Of a stretch of 64,000 bases of DNA, positions 17,362 through 26,521 are shown in pieces. Below the pieces are notes generated by a model. That model had not been told where the DNA came from. It searched no databases and worked only from the letters and a program-made list of their open reading frames with translations. Position 1 is the first letter of the stretch. Each line of letters opens with the position of its first letter. Origin of the DNA: Luteibacter sp. OK325 (GTDB taxonomy: Bacteria; Pseudomonadota; Gammaproteobacteria; Xanthomonadales; Rhodanobacteraceae); the NCBI RefSeq assembly GCF_003050935.1, contig NZ_QAOX01000004.1, positions 62,001-126,000 on the forward strand. The letters are read 5' to 3'. The translations under genes and the position numbers were made by a program.

Positions 17362-20111
17362 GCTTCTGGCTTGCTCCTGGGTTTACGCGACCGACGCCTG
17401 GCCGATTTCTTGGCCGGTGCCGGTGTTTCCGAAGTCGCGACCGGCGCTTGACGGGTCGGCTGCTTCGTCACGGCGGTCTTCTTCGCTGCGGTCTTCTTGG
17501 TGGTGGCCTTTCTCGGCGACGGCTCGTTGCGTGCCTGTTGCTCGTTACGTCCCGACCGCTCGCCGCGAACGGGCCGCTCGCCACGTGCCGACGGCCCGGA
17601 AGCCGGTGCCTCGGAACGACGACGCGGCGGCCGCGACGACGGCTGCTCATTCGCCGCCGGCTCCGCCGCACGGCGGCGCGAGGTCGGCGCGGGGGCCGGA
17701 GTCGGAGCCGGATGACGCGCTGCAGGCGCTGCGGCCGCAGCCGGAGCCTTGGTCTTCTTGCCGAAGAGGCTGTCCATGGCCTTCTTCGCCGCGCGGCCAA
17801 TGGCCTTGCCAGCCTTGGCCATGCCCGAACTCGGTGCGACCGGTGCGGCCACCTCGACCTTCGGCGCCGGCTTCGGCAACTGGGCCAGGCGTGCGACCAG
17901 ACGGAAGTCGATCTTGCGATCTTCCATGCTGGCGCGAAGCACCTGCACGCTCACGTAGTCGCCAAGGCGATACGTGGAACCCGTACGCTCGCCACTGAGC
18001 AGGTGACGGATCGGATCGAACTTGTAGTAGTCGTTCGGCAGCTGCGAGACGTGCACCAGACCGGAGACGCGCGACGCCGCCAGTTCGACGAACAGACCGA
18101 ACGAGGTGACACCGGTGATCGTGCCGGCGAATTCCGAGCCGACATGCTTCTCCATCCAGGCGCACTTGAAGCGCTCGTCCACATCGCGCTCGGCCTCTTC
18201 GGCACGACGCTCGCGCTGCGAACAATGCACGGCCATGGCCGCCATCTGCGTTTCGCTGTAGACGTAATCGGCCGGTTTCCCCTTGGTCAGCGCATAGCGG
18301 ATGGCGCGATGCACGAGCAGATCGGGATAGCGACGGATCGGCGAGGTGAAGTGGGCGTACGCGTCCAGCGCCAGGCCGAAGTGGCCCTGGTTCTCCGCGT
18401 GGTAAATCGCCATGCTCTGCGAACGCAGCAGCACCGACTGGATGAGCTCGGCCTCGGGACGATCGTGCACGCGCTTGAGCAGTGCCGAGAAATCCGCAGG
18501 CGTGACTTCGTCCGCCGGCGGCATCTTCAGCTTGAACTCCTTGAGGAAACGCAGGAGGTCTTCGTACTTTTCGGCCGGGGGCGGCGCATGCACGCGATAC
18601 AGCGCGGGAATCTTGCGCTTGGTGAGGTAGCGGGCCGCCTGCACGTTCGCGGCGATCATGCATTCCTCGATCATCTTGTGCGCGTCGTTGCGATCGGACG
18701 CACCCATCGATTCGACGTCGCCCGACGGACCGATGCGGAACTTCACTTCCGGCGTTTCGAAATCGATCGCGCCACGACGCTTACGCGCCTTGGCCATCAC
18801 CTTGTACAGGCGATGCAGGGATTCGATGTGCGGGAGCACGTCGGAGATTTCTTGGCGGACATCGGCGTTGCGCTCGCCAACGGCCTGCCACACCTTGTTA
18901 TAGGTAAGGCGTGCGTGCGAGTACATCACCGCGTCGTAGAACTTGGAGCGCGTGACATCACCGTCCTCGTCGATCTCCATGTCGCAGACCATGCACAGGC
19001 GTTCCACCTTGGGCATGAGCGAGCAGATGCCGTTCGACAGCGTCTCCGGCAGCATGGGGACGACGAAACCGGGGAAGTACGTAGACGTGCTGCGGTTGTA
19101 ACCTTCCACGTCCAGCGGCGTGCCCACGGGCACGTAGTGCGAGACGTCGGCGATGGCCACGACGAGACGGAAACCGCCATCCTTCAGCGGCTCGGCATAG
19201 ACGGCGTCGTCGAAGTCGCGCGCGTCGTCACCATCGATGGTGACCAGCGGCAACTTGCGGAGGTCCGTACGGCCCTTGCGCTCCTCGGAGGTGACCTTCG
19301 GCTCGACTTCCTCGGCCTGGCGGACCACCTGGACGGGGAATTCGTGCGGCAGGTCATGGCTGGCGATCGCCATTTCGACGACCAGCGACGGTTGCAGGCG
19401 CTGACCGAGGACGGCGCGGATCGTACCCATTGGGCCCCGGTGCGGGGTCGGCGGGTCGGTGATCTCAACGACGACGATCTCGCCGGAGTTGGCGCCGGCC
19501 TCACGGCCCGCGGGAATCATGATGTTCTGGTGCAGGCGACGATCGTCCGGCTCGACCAGGGTCACGCCGTTCTCGATAACCACCCGGCCGACCAGGCGCG
19601 GCGAGCGGCGCTCGAGCACTTCGACGATCGCACCCTGCTGGCGGCCGCGGCGGTCGATACCGACCACGCTGGCGAGCACGCGGTCGCCGTGCAGCACGCT
19701 GCGCATCTGCGCCGGCGACAGGTACAGGTCTTCCCCACCCTCGTCGGGACGGAGGAAGCCGTAGCCTTCGGCATTGGCGATGACACGACCCGGGATCAGG
19801 CTGAGCTTCTGGGCCGGGGCGTAGTCGCCCTTGCGGTTCCGCAGCAGCTGGCCGTCGCGGACCATCGCACCCAGGCGCTTGCCCAGGGCATTGATCTCGT
19901 AATCGGTGAACAGGCGCAGCGCATGGGCGATGCTCTCTTCCGAGAGCAACTCGCCGCGGTCGTCGAGCAGCGCGAGGATGGCCTCGCGGCTGGGGATCGG
20001 CTGGTCGTACAGCGCGGCTTCCCGGTCGGCATGGGGATCGACGATGGGGCGGCTGGCCTTGGGTTTACGGGGGCCGCGACTGGCTCCCGAACCTGAGTTT
20101 TTCTTCGTCAC
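17358..20111 (-). CDS. rnr: Ribonuclease R
   Basis: 917 aa. In order: a helix-turn-helix-like N-terminus (about 40-100), two cold-shock domains, an RNB catalytic domain with IDGDDARDFDDAV, and an S1 domain (FAGTITGVTSFGLFVEL). A long disordered Ala/Pro/Arg/Lys-rich tail (about 750-917) ends in repeated KKTAAKKTA-type stretches. RNase R is a processive 3'-5' exonuclease that degrades structured RNA and defective rRNA. The tail is longer than in E. coli and is probably an RNA-binding extension. Confidence 0.97.
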   Translation of the reverse strand: MTKKNSGSGASRGPRKPKASRPIVDPHADREAALYDQPIPSREAILALLDDRGELLSEESIAHALRLFTDYEINALGKRLGAMVRDGQLLRNRKGDYAPAQKLSLIPGRVIANAEGYGFLRPDEGGEDLYLSPAQMRSVLHGDRVLASVVGIDRRGRQQGAIVEVLERRSPRLVGRVVIENGVTLVEPDDRRLHQNIMIPAGREAGANSGEIVVVEITDPPTPHRGPMGTIRAVLGQRLQPSLVVEMAIASHDLPHEFPVQVVRQAEEVEPKVTSEERKGRTDLRKLPLVTIDGDDARDFDDAVYAEPLKDGGFRLVVAIADVSHYVPVGTPLDVEGYNRSTSTYFPGFVVPMLPETLSNGICSLMPKVERLCMVCDMEIDEDGDVTRSKFYDAVMYSHARLTYNKVWQAVGERNADVRQEISDVLPHIESLHRLYKVMAKARKRRGAIDFETPEVKFRIGPSGDVESMGASDRNDAHKMIEECMIAANVQAARYLTKRKIPALYRVHAPPPAEKYEDLLRFLKEFKLKMPPADEVTPADFSALLKRVHDRPEAELIQSVLLRSQSMAIYHAENQGHFGLALDAYAHFTSPIRRYPDLLVHRAIRYALTKGKPADYVYSETQMAAMAVHCSQRERRAEEAERDVDERFKCAWMEKHVGSEFAGTITGVTSFGLFVELAASRVSGLVHVSQLPNDYYKFDPIRHLLSGERTGSTYRLGDYVSVQVLRASMEDRKIDFRLVARLAQLPKPAPKVEVAAPVAPSSGMAKAGKAIGRAAKKAMDSLFGKKTKAPAAAAAPAARHPAPTPAPAPTSRRRAAEPAANEQPSSRPPRRRSEAPASGPSARGERPVRGERSGRNEQQARNEPSPRKATTKKTAAKKTAVTKQPTRQAPVATSETPAPAKKSARRRSRKPRSKPEA

Positions 20112-20166
20112 GTAAGGACCTTTGAAGGTGGATGCGAAATAGTTTCACATCCTGTGTGCAAAATCG

Positions 20167-20195
20167 TTGACAAGTTTCCCGGACCTACCTAATCT
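20167..20195 (+). promoter_or_regulatory. Sigma-70 promoter of tRNA-Leu
   Basis: TTGACA (20167-20172), a 17-base spacer and TAATCT (20190-20195), 36 bases before the tRNA. A perfect -35 and optimal spacing are seen directly. Confidence 0.75.
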
Positions 20196-20231
20196 ACGCG
20201 GCTCACGGGGCAGCGATGCTTCGGGGCACCT

Positions 20232-20316
<85 letters not shown>

Positions 20317-20326
20317 ATTATAGACG

Positions 20327-20360
20327 AAGCCTCGCAGCGATGCGGGGCTTTGTTGTTTCT
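20327..20360 (+). terminator. Intrinsic terminator of tRNA-Leu
   Basis: A 10-bp stem AAGCCTCGCA/TGCGGGGCTT with a GCGA loop, followed by TGTTGTTTCT. It sits 10 bases after the tRNA. Confidence 0.85.
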
Positions 20361-20399
20361 GGGCATAAGAAAGCGGTGCCTGGTCCACGTTTGGCGCTA

Positions 20400-20705
20400 T
20401 CACTGCTCCCCGGGATCTTCCGAGACGGCCCCGCTCTCATCGAAGAACTGCCAATCGCCGACCTCTTCCCCATTCTCGTATGCGCCGGTCGCTGCGAGCT
20501 GCCCGTTCGGGTGATAGTCGCGCCACTCGCCCTGCTCCACCCCGTGGACGAACGTCCCTTCCGACGCGATAGTGCCATTGACGTGATACGCCTCGAAGCG
20601 GCCGTGGCGTATCCATCGAGTCCCGTCCTCAGATAGGTAGCGCGCATACCGAAAGCGCACGCGGCCGTCCTCGGACAGGATCTCCGCGATGTTCAGGTCT
20701 TCCAT
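20400..20705 (-). CDS. Small MORN/YwqK-like repeat protein
   Basis: 101 aa. Three repeats of the form G-x-x-x-x-Y-H-x-N-G are seen (HGRFEAYHVNGTIASEG, QGEWRDYHPNGQLAATG, VGDWQFFDESGA). They match the MORN-like repeats of the YwqK family, which are usually annotated as antitoxin components or surface-associated repeats. The start at 20705 (MEDLNIAEIL) drops 10 unconvincing residues. The acidic C-terminus ends in EDPGEQ. It sits alone, convergent with tRNA-Leu. The role is unknown. Confidence 0.65.
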   Translation of the reverse strand: MEDLNIAEILSEDGRVRFRYARYLSEDGTRWIRHGRFEAYHVNGTIASEGTFVHGVEQGEWRDYHPNGQLAATGAYENGEEVGDWQFFDESGAVSEDPGEQ

Positions 20706-20869
20706 GCACACTCCGCCGTTACAGAGAAATACCAACTTAAGACCCGGTCGGGCTGGCCAATAGCTCAGCAGCGCCTGGTCGTGGTTGAAACGCTCGGCGC
20801 GGGATTAGGAATACAGACACCCGACACGGCGGCCCGTCACCAGCACTCCCTTGAAGAGGCGCTCGCCAC

Positions 20870-21511
20870 TTACTTCGCGAGGACGATGTGCGTCGCCCTG
20901 TCCGTCGGAACATGCTCGACCGTCCTGTACCCGAGGGCGTGAAGATCCAGACCATTGAAGAGCGGCTCGCCCTGGCCAAGCACCACGGGAGCCAAAGCGA
21001 GGTGGATTTCATCCACGTGGCCGGCCTGGATATATTGCCTCACCGTCTCCGTGCCACCACCGATTTTGATGTCCTTTGCGCCTGCCGCTTCGCGAGCCCT
21101 TTGCAACGCGACCTCAATGCCTTCAGTGACAAAGTGAAACGTCGTCCCACCCAGCATCTCGATGGATGGCCGCGGGTAATGCGTCAGTACGAACGTCGGT
21201 GCGTGATAAGGCGGGTTGTCGCCCCACCAGCCTTTCCATTCGTCGTCCGGCCATTCGCCACGAATCGGTCCGAACATGTTTCGGCCGAGGATGAAGGCGC
21301 CGAAACCTTCCATCGCGCGTCTTGCGAATTCGTCGTCGAGTCCGGTTTCTCCGTCTTCTTTTCCCTGCATCTGACGAAACGTCCGCGTTGGGAAGAACCA
21401 CTGGAAGAGCTCCGGGCCCCGCAATCCAAGCGGGTTCTCTAAACTCTGTGCGGCTCCCGCAGCGAAACCATCCAGCGAGACGCCGAACCCGGCAACTTTT
21501 ACTTTAGTCAT
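20870..21511 (-). CDS. RibD C-terminal/dihydrofolate-reductase-fold oxidoreductase
   Basis: 213 aa. The N-terminus KVAGFGVSLDGFAAG, the GAFILGRNMFG segment and IKIGGGTETVRQYIQAGHVDEIHL are the signature of the RibD_C (YyaP/YwjB-like) family. Its members have the DHFR fold and bind NADPH, but their substrates are mostly unknown. The start overlaps the end of the upstream racemase gene by 8 bases, so the two are co-translated. The pairing with the racemase gives no obvious pathway. Confidence 0.82.
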   Translation of the reverse strand: MTKVKVAGFGVSLDGFAAGAAQSLENPLGLRGPELFQWFFPTRTFRQMQGKEDGETGLDDEFARRAMEGFGAFILGRNMFGPIRGEWPDDEWKGWWGDNPPYHAPTFVLTHYPRPSIEMLGGTTFHFVTEGIEVALQRAREAAGAKDIKIGGGTETVRQYIQAGHVDEIHLALAPVVLGQGEPLFNGLDLHALGYRTVEHVPTDRATHIVLAK

Positions 21512-22202
21512 TGGTTACTCCAGCGAAATCCAAAGCAGCCTCGCAATGAATCAGTGTCGTGTCGAACACGGGCACCGATACATTCCCCTGGTTGAGCAGC
21601 ATACCTACCTCAGTGCATCCCAAAATCACACCATCCGCGCCCCGCTCCACCAGCCGGGCAGCAATAGCAACGAATCGAGCTTTGCTCTCGGGCGTCTTGA
21701 CGCCGCGGCAAAGCTCCTCGTAGATGATCCGGTGTGCATCGGTACGATCCGTTGCTTCGGGGACGATGGGATCGAGACCTGCAGCTATCAGGCGGTCCAG
21801 GTAGAACGGCTGCTCCATCGTGAACGCGGTGGCGATCAGCCCGGGCCGACGTAGCTCCCTGCTCCGTACAGCTGCCGCCGTGGCGTCGGCAATGTGCAGC
21901 AAGGGAATCGACACGCCCTGCATCATCCGGCCCACCAGTTTATGCATCGTGTTCGTGGCCAGGATCAGGAACTCCGCGCCTCCGCGTTCAAGGGCGAGCG
22001 CCTCCGCGTTGAGGATGTCTCCGGCCTTATCCCAGTTGCCCACTGCCTGAAGCGCTTCGATGCCCGCAAAGTCGAGCGAGCGGATAAGCAGTTCCGGCGA
22101 ATGAAGACCGCCGAGCCGCTCACTCGTGAGCCGGCACAATTCGCGATAGTAGATTTGCGTGGAGGCGGCGGACATGCCGCCAAGCATCCCAATCGTTTTC
22201 AA
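21504..22202 (-). CDS. Aspartate/glutamate (broad-specificity amino-acid) racemase
   Basis: 232 aa, PLP-independent racemase fold: IGMLGGMSAASTQIYYREL at the N-terminus, ILATNTMHK (a Thr in the first catalytic position) and GVILGCTEVGML with the second catalytic Cys. A Thr/Cys pair, rather than Cys/Cys, is what the YgeA-type racemases have. It interconverts L- and D-amino acids for wall or signalling use. Next gene downstream: the RibD-like reductase, overlapping. Confidence 0.87.
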   Translation of the reverse strand: MKTIGMLGGMSAASTQIYYRELCRLTSERLGGLHSPELLIRSLDFAGIEALQAVGNWDKAGDILNAEALALERGGAEFLILATNTMHKLVGRMMQGVSIPLLHIADATAAAVRSRELRRPGLIATAFTMEQPFYLDRLIAAGLDPIVPEATDRTDAHRIIYEELCRGVKTPESKARFVAIAARLVERGADGVILGCTEVGMLLNQGNVSVPVFDTTLIHCEAALDFAGVTND

Positions 22203-22343
22203 CGGACCGTCTCCACAAAAGCCGCTGGATGCCGAAGGGTAGCAGCGCCAGCGCGCCTCTGGCCATTATCCGGTATCGCTCATCTTGTAAGGGCGGCAGC
22301 GCGTTGTTATCGTCGCCGGGCCAAATTGTTCAGGGGAGAACGC

Positions 22344-22772
22344 ATGGACCACGCCAACGAAGACGAAATGCAAGCCGGACGCAGCAAAGGAATAGAAAGA
22401 CTCTCGAAGAGCGACCGTTTCTACGTCCCGATACTGTACGTGACGTTCGCTGTCCTGATCGTCGCCAACGCCAGGAATGCCGCCAACGGTCTGTGGATGG
22501 CGTACTGGTCTATCGCGCTCCTCGCCGCAGTCGTCTTAGCCGTGGTTAGCCGCATGCCTTGGGCGCACATTATTGTGCAGATCTGGGCATTCATTTGCAT
22601 CCTCGGAAACGGGGCGTTGCTGTTCTCGATCCTGCACCGTGGATCGACGGCCGCGTCTATCGGCGTGGGTGCAACCCTCGTGGCGGTGATGCTGTTTTCC
22701 GCCTACTTCCTGATCCGCGCAAAAGCCGTGCTCGTGCCGCGGAGCGGGAGCCGGGAAACGCAGGTGCGCTGA
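22344..22772 (+). CDS. Four-helix membrane protein of unknown function
   Basis: 142 aa. An acidic/polar N-terminal 27 residues (HANEDEMQAGRSKGIERLSK) is followed by four hydrophobic helices (FYVPILYVTFAVLIVANAR; WMAYWSIALLAAVVLAVVS; HIIVQIWAFICILGNGALLF; ASIGVGATLVAVMLFSAYFL). It ends with a basic tail. The ATG at 22344 has a good GGGGAG site 5 bases upstream. I do not recognise the family. It is divergent from the racemase gene, with 141 bases between. Confidence 0.7.
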   Translation: MDHANEDEMQAGRSKGIERLSKSDRFYVPILYVTFAVLIVANARNAANGLWMAYWSIALLAAVVLAVVSRMPWAHIIVQIWAFICILGNGALLFSILHRGSTAASIGVGATLVAVMLFSAYFLIRAKAVLVPRSGSRETQVR

Positions 22773-22824
22773 AGGAGTTCCTCACCGCAAGGCCTTACAG
22801 CAATCACGCTAAGGCGCCCATTGC

Positions 22825-23502
22825 CTATTTTAGTGCACGGGATCTCTGCCTCATCGCTTTGTTTTCGAGGTACACCACCCCGTTTGCGGTCAAGTGGTTG
22901 ACGAATTCCGCGACAAGCGCCCGCCCGATATCCTCCTGTTCAATCGCGCCAAACCGACCCGGAATCAAACGCCCCAACCAGGCTACATAGCCCGGCGTAT
23001 GGGCATTGCCTGCGATGATCCCAGGACGAAAAATCGCGAGACGCTGGAATCCAATCGCTTCAATGGCTGCTTCCTTCAACCCCATGACCCGCACATAACG
23101 AAACCTGCTTTTCGGCGTGCTGCCTACCGCGGAGAGAAGCGAGAAATGAGTGATTCCCGCTGCATGGCAACCTCGGGCAAACCCGCCGACCACGCCAACC
23201 TCGAGGGCCTTCAACTCCTCCTCGCTCCACTTCATGCTCCCCGCACCGACGCCAACGCAGGATGCCGCGTAGACAGGATCGCCCTGGGCCACCAGGCCAC
23301 GGACGAGTTCGGTCACTTCAGCCGGAAACTGGGCCGCCGATGTATCCAGGATCACCTGCCTCACGCGAGGATCAGCGGGCGGGGAAACCTCCCTGCGATT
23401 GAGCATGACGATTTCGACACAGGACGGCTCGGCAGCCAGGTTGCGCACCACGGCAGCACCCACTTGCCCGGTGCCGCCAATGATCAAGACACGAAATGTC
23501 AT
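22825..23502 (-). CDS. NAD(P)-binding atypical short-chain reductase (NmrA/HTATIP2-like)
   Basis: 225 aa. The Rossmann start is FRVLIIGGTGQVGAAVVRNL with GGTGxxG, followed by FSLLSAVGST and SRFRYVRVMGLKEAAI in place of the classical YxxxK. This matches atypical SDRs of the NAD(P)H-binding/NmrA-like group, often of unknown substrate. The frame is open 33 codons further upstream, but MTFRVLIIGG begins the fold exactly. A few residues after ENKAMRQRSRALK form the end. Confidence 0.8.
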   Translation of the reverse strand: MTFRVLIIGGTGQVGAAVVRNLAAEPSCVEIVMLNRREVSPPADPRVRQVILDTSAAQFPAEVTELVRGLVAQGDPVYAASCVGVGAGSMKWSEEELKALEVGVVGGFARGCHAAGITHFSLLSAVGSTPKSRFRYVRVMGLKEAAIEAIGFQRLAIFRPGIIAGNAHTPGYVAWLGRLIPGRFGAIEQEDIGRALVAEFVNHLTANGVVYLENKAMRQRSRALK

Positions 23503-23557
23503 GTCACGCCTCGCTTTTACGGGTTGGGCCTTCATCGTACGCGGGAATGGCCATCGT

Positions 23558-23806
23558 TTACGGCTCGCTCTCTCTTTCCTCCAGCCGATACTCAACCGCA
23601 CTCCGCTCGATCACTACCTCCAGCTCGAAGTGCTTCACAGGCCCGGCCTCAAGGCGATCCGCAATGGCCTTCGCCATAGCCTCAGTGTTGAGGGGCGTGA
23701 CGGGAAAATGATGGGAGCGCAGGTAAAAGAAAATGTAGTTTTGCATTCCCCAGGGCACGCGTTTCCAGGCTGGGCTCGTCCTCGCCGTGTCCGAATGGTT
23801 GGCCAT
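23558..23806 (-). CDS. Small protein of unknown function
   Basis: 82 aa. The start at 23806 has a GGGAG ribosome site 8 bases upstream. The sequence (WKRVPWGMQNYIFFYLRSHH, then TEAMAKAIADRLEAGPVKHF) looks like a compact globular alpha/beta protein with an acidic end. No family recognised. It lies 55 bases upstream of the NmrA-like gene on the same strand and may be transcribed with it. Confidence 0.55.
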   Translation of the reverse strand: MANHSDTARTSPAWKRVPWGMQNYIFFYLRSHHFPVTPLNTEAMAKAIADRLEAGPVKHFELEVVIERSAVEYRLEERESEP

Positions 23807-23994
23807 CTTGCATCTCCCTGATACCAACCGATGGGTAAGCAATTACCAGACCAGCGGCTCAGATACGCCACATGACATGGCTGCATGGTGTCCGCGGACG
23901 TTTCTTGGCGGACGTTCGGACATCCGCCCGATGCCCACCGCTAGCGCCCCGGAGTACATTCGCGAGCATGGCCCTTTCCTCCTGAGGTGCGATC

Positions 23995-24573
23995 GTGACG
24001 ACCGTTGCCCTTCTCATCGATATGCAGGCTGACTTCTTCGGCCATCAGCGGCTCACCCTGCTCCGTCCTGCCCTTGCGGCCCACACCAATACCCTCACCG
24101 CCATGGCACGCAGTGCGGCCATTCCCATCGTCTGGGTGCGGCAAGAATTCGCGCCCGACCTGAGCGATGCGTCCTTGGAGGTCCGGCGGACGCAGCGCAT
24201 GGTCGTCATCGCAGGTACCCCAGGAGCAGACCTCTTGCCCGAACTGGATGTTCACGTGTCCGACCATTTCGTTCTGAAGAAACGCTATAGCGCATTCTTC
24301 GGCACAAATCTCGACGATCTTCTCAGGCAGTTGGATTGCGATCAGCTGATCGTTGCTGGCGTGAACACCCACGCGTGCGTGCGCACTACCGTCGTGGATG
24401 CCTATCAGAGGGACTATGAGGTCATCCTCGCGAAGGATTGCATCGACTCGCTGGATCGGGAGCACCACGAAGTGACTTGGAGGTACATGGACGGGAAGCT
24501 GGGGAGGGGGATGACGAACGAGGAGATTCGTGCCTGGATTCCCTTGCTTGCTCGGGGTACCCGCAATGCCTGA
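23995..24573 (+). CDS. Isochorismatase-family cysteine hydrolase
   Basis: 192 aa. The triad of the family is seen: Asp in LLIDMQADFF, Lys in VLKKRYSAFFGT, and Cys in VAGVNTHACVRTTVVDAYQ. These enzymes hydrolyse isochorismate, nicotinamide or other small amides and ureido groups; the substrate cannot be told from sequence alone. The GTG start has a GAGGTG site. The last codons overlap the ATG of the next gene by 8 bases. Confidence 0.88.
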   Translation: MTTVALLIDMQADFFGHQRLTLLRPALAAHTNTLTAMARSAAIPIVWVRQEFAPDLSDASLEVRRTQRMVVIAGTPGADLLPELDVHVSDHFVLKKRYSAFFGTNLDDLLRQLDCDQLIVAGVNTHACVRTTVVDAYQRDYEVILAKDCIDSLDREHHEVTWRYMDGKLGRGMTNEEIRAWIPLLARGTRNA

Positions 24574-25108
24574 GCAATCCATCCTGGATCCAAATCAGCG
24601 AGTTGTCTACGCTGTCGGCGCCATCGTGCTGTGTAGTCAAGAGATTGAACGTCTCTTTAAGTTCGTCGCGCCTTTCATGCGAGAGCATGACGGGGCGCTC
24701 GGGACGATCTTGAAGGAACATCAAGCGCTGGCGAAGAAAACACTGGGAGTCGTGGCTGGGCAATTCGTCGAGGCGATGTCGGGCGAGACGGAGCTGTTCA
24801 AACAATACATCCAGGAACTAGTCACCGAGAGGAATAAGATCGTGCATCACTTCGGTGAAAACTACGGTGCCCTTTTGGCCGCTGAGAAGCACGCGGAAGT
24901 GATGGCGGGCCTACGAAAGCAGCATGAGCGCTCGTTGTCCCTCCTCCGACTGTTACAGGAACTAGCGCTTGCGATCGCAGTAGCACTGCGCGACACGATC
25001 TACTGGAATACTGCCGAGGAAGCGGATTTCGCAGCAGTCTGCGAGTCTTTTCGAGATTCTCTTGCGTCGCCCAAAGGCAAACGCCGCCCTGGGACAGATG
25101 TTGGTTGA
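24566..25108 (+). CDS. Hypothetical helical protein coupled to the isochorismatase-like gene
   Basis: 180 aa, mostly helical, with a conserved-looking ERNKIVHHFGENYG segment near the middle. That ERN-x-hydrophobic-HH pattern is reminiscent of MAE_28990/AbiV-like or HEPN-type proteins (RxxxxH), but this is only a resemblance. The start MPEQSILDPNQ at 24566 overlaps the previous stop by 8 bases, so it is translationally coupled. No catalytic motif beyond the possible HEPN motif is visible. Confidence 0.6.
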   Translation: MPEQSILDPNQRVVYAVGAIVLCSQEIERLFKFVAPFMREHDGALGTILKEHQALAKKTLGVVAGQFVEAMSGETELFKQYIQELVTERNKIVHHFGENYGALLAAEKHAEVMAGLRKQHERSLSLLRLLQELALAIAVALRDTIYWNTAEEADFAAVCESFRDSLASPKGKRRPGTDVG

Positions 25109-25175
25109 TGATGGATACGCGGACTGCGTGCGACTCTGGTAGTACCATCGCCACAGCCAACGCGAGGTACTTAGG

Positions 25176-25418
25176 ATGACCGCCCGCCTTTCCACCCGAC
25201 TTGCCCTTTGGCGCGCAGGCGCTTTCTTTGGGATTCTGGCCACGTTCGCCGCCGTGGTCCTTGTACCGGCCGGTTTGCAGGAGGCCGGCTTCCACATCGC
25301 TAAAGCGTGGGGTCTCGGTGCGCTTGCCGCACCTCTCAGTTGTCTCGGGGCAATCCCCGGCGCCTTCGTAGCCGACCGCATGCGGCCGACTACGACGCAG
25401 GTCGCGCCACGAGCGTGA
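25176..25418 (+). CDS. Small membrane protein, two hydrophobic segments
   Basis: 80 aa with hydrophobic stretches AGAFFGILATFAAVVLVPAG and AWGLGALAAPLSCLGAIPGA and a short polar tail. The ribosome site is weak (AGG 2 bases before ATG; GAGG further up). No family recognised. Reality as a gene is plausible but not certain. Confidence 0.4.
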   Translation: MTARLSTRLALWRAGAFFGILATFAAVVLVPAGLQEAGFHIAKAWGLGALAAPLSCLGAIPGAFVADRMRPTTTQVAPRA

Positions 25419-25462
25419 TCGACTCCGAGTTTCACCGTTAGCCGCTGTGCCAGCGCATCGCC

Positions 25463-25486
25463 ATAAAAAAGCCCGTTGCGCGGGCT
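25463..25486 (-). terminator. Terminator-like hairpin on the minus strand with no matching gene
   Basis: Minus strand: AGCCCG-CGCAA-CGGGCT followed by TTTTTAT, a textbook intrinsic terminator. No minus-strand gene ends here: the nearest genes on both sides are on the plus strand. See findings. Confidence 0.6.
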
Positions 25487-25513
25487 AGCCTCGTCCTCTC
25501 ATAGGAGGGGAAG

Positions 25514-26458
25514 ATGTCGATGAATCAGAAATGGCGCCATGCCGCGATGCTCGCCGGTCTGTGGGGCGCAAGTGCAAACGCGTCTTCGTCACCTACGGCT
25601 CCGGTCACGTGGGAACCACCCGCACCCCTCACCCAGGTCGCGCTGTGGCCCGAGGGACACGCCATAGCACGCCCACCGGTGACCGGCCCGGAGTCCGTCA
25701 AGGACGGTGCGATCGTCGAGAACGTCACCCGGCCTACCATGACGGTCTTCCCACCCAAGGGAAGCAATACGGGCACGACGGTCGTGGTGTTTCCGGGCGG
25801 AGGCTACCGTGTCGTTGCCATGGAAGGGGAAGGCACGGAGATCTGCGACTGGCTCACTGGCAACGGCATCACGTGCGTGTTGCTGAAGTACCGCGTACCG
25901 ACGAGCGGCCCTCAATGGGACGGATCGTGCGACTGCCGCAGGGAGCCGAAGGTGAACATGGCGCTGCAGGATGCCCAGCGCACCATTCGCCTTGTGCGCC
26001 AGCAAGCGACCAGCCTTCATATCGACCCGGACAAGATCGGCGTGATCGGCTTTTCTGCAGGCGGCAATATGGTCGCCAATGTGAGCAACGCGCCCGAGCA
26101 CAGCTACAAGCCGGTCGATGATGCTGACAAGCTGAGTGCCCGCCCGAACTTCGCCATGGCGCTTTACCCGGGACGCCTATGGGAAGGAAAGGGTGTGGTT
26201 TTCAATCCGACGATCCACGTGACAGCGAAAACCCCGCCGACGTTTATCGTCCAGGCCGAAGACGATCCGGTTGACGATGTCCGCAACTCGATCACCTACT
26301 TCCTTGCCCTGAAGCAGGCTGGCGCGCCCGTGGAGATGCATCTTTACGCGAACGGCGGCCATGCTTTCGGCCTGCGCAAAAAGGACCAGCCGATCGGTGC
26401 CTGGCCTCGACTGGCCGAGAAATGGATGCAATCCCTCGACATGCTTCCTGCCGATTGA
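25514..26458 (+). CDS. Exported alpha/beta-hydrolase, acetyl-xylan esterase-like
   Basis: 314 aa. A short signal peptide (about 1-24, MLAGLWGASANASS) is followed by an esterase/BD-FAE-type hydrolase: oxyanion region VVVFPGGGYRVVAMEGEG, nucleophile elbow GVIGFSAGGNM, Asp in VQAEDDPVDD and His in YANGGHAFG. Such enzymes deacetylate plant polysaccharides, consistent with the GH92 enzyme elsewhere in the window. The ATG at 25514 is preceded by a strong AGGAGGGG site. It stands alone. Confidence 0.85.
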   Translation: MSMNQKWRHAAMLAGLWGASANASSSPTAPVTWEPPAPLTQVALWPEGHAIARPPVTGPESVKDGAIVENVTRPTMTVFPPKGSNTGTTVVVFPGGGYRVVAMEGEGTEICDWLTGNGITCVLLKYRVPTSGPQWDGSCDCRREPKVNMALQDAQRTIRLVRQQATSLHIDPDKIGVIGFSAGGNMVANVSNAPEHSYKPVDDADKLSARPNFAMALYPGRLWEGKGVVFNPTIHVTAKTPPTFIVQAEDDPVDDVRNSITYFLALKQAGAPVEMHLYANGGHAFGLRKKDQPIGAWPRLAEKWMQSLDMLPAD

Positions 26459-26521
26459 GTCACGCGCGCGCCGGGGCTGAAACGCCTATATTCAGGTCCT
26501 GCCGTTTGACCGGAGATCTCC

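Noticed and set aside
17448-20096. 882-aa plus-strand open frame opposite rnr
   Set aside because: It is the antisense of a high-GC gene: Arg/His/Val-rich, no motif, while the minus strand encodes a perfect RNase R.
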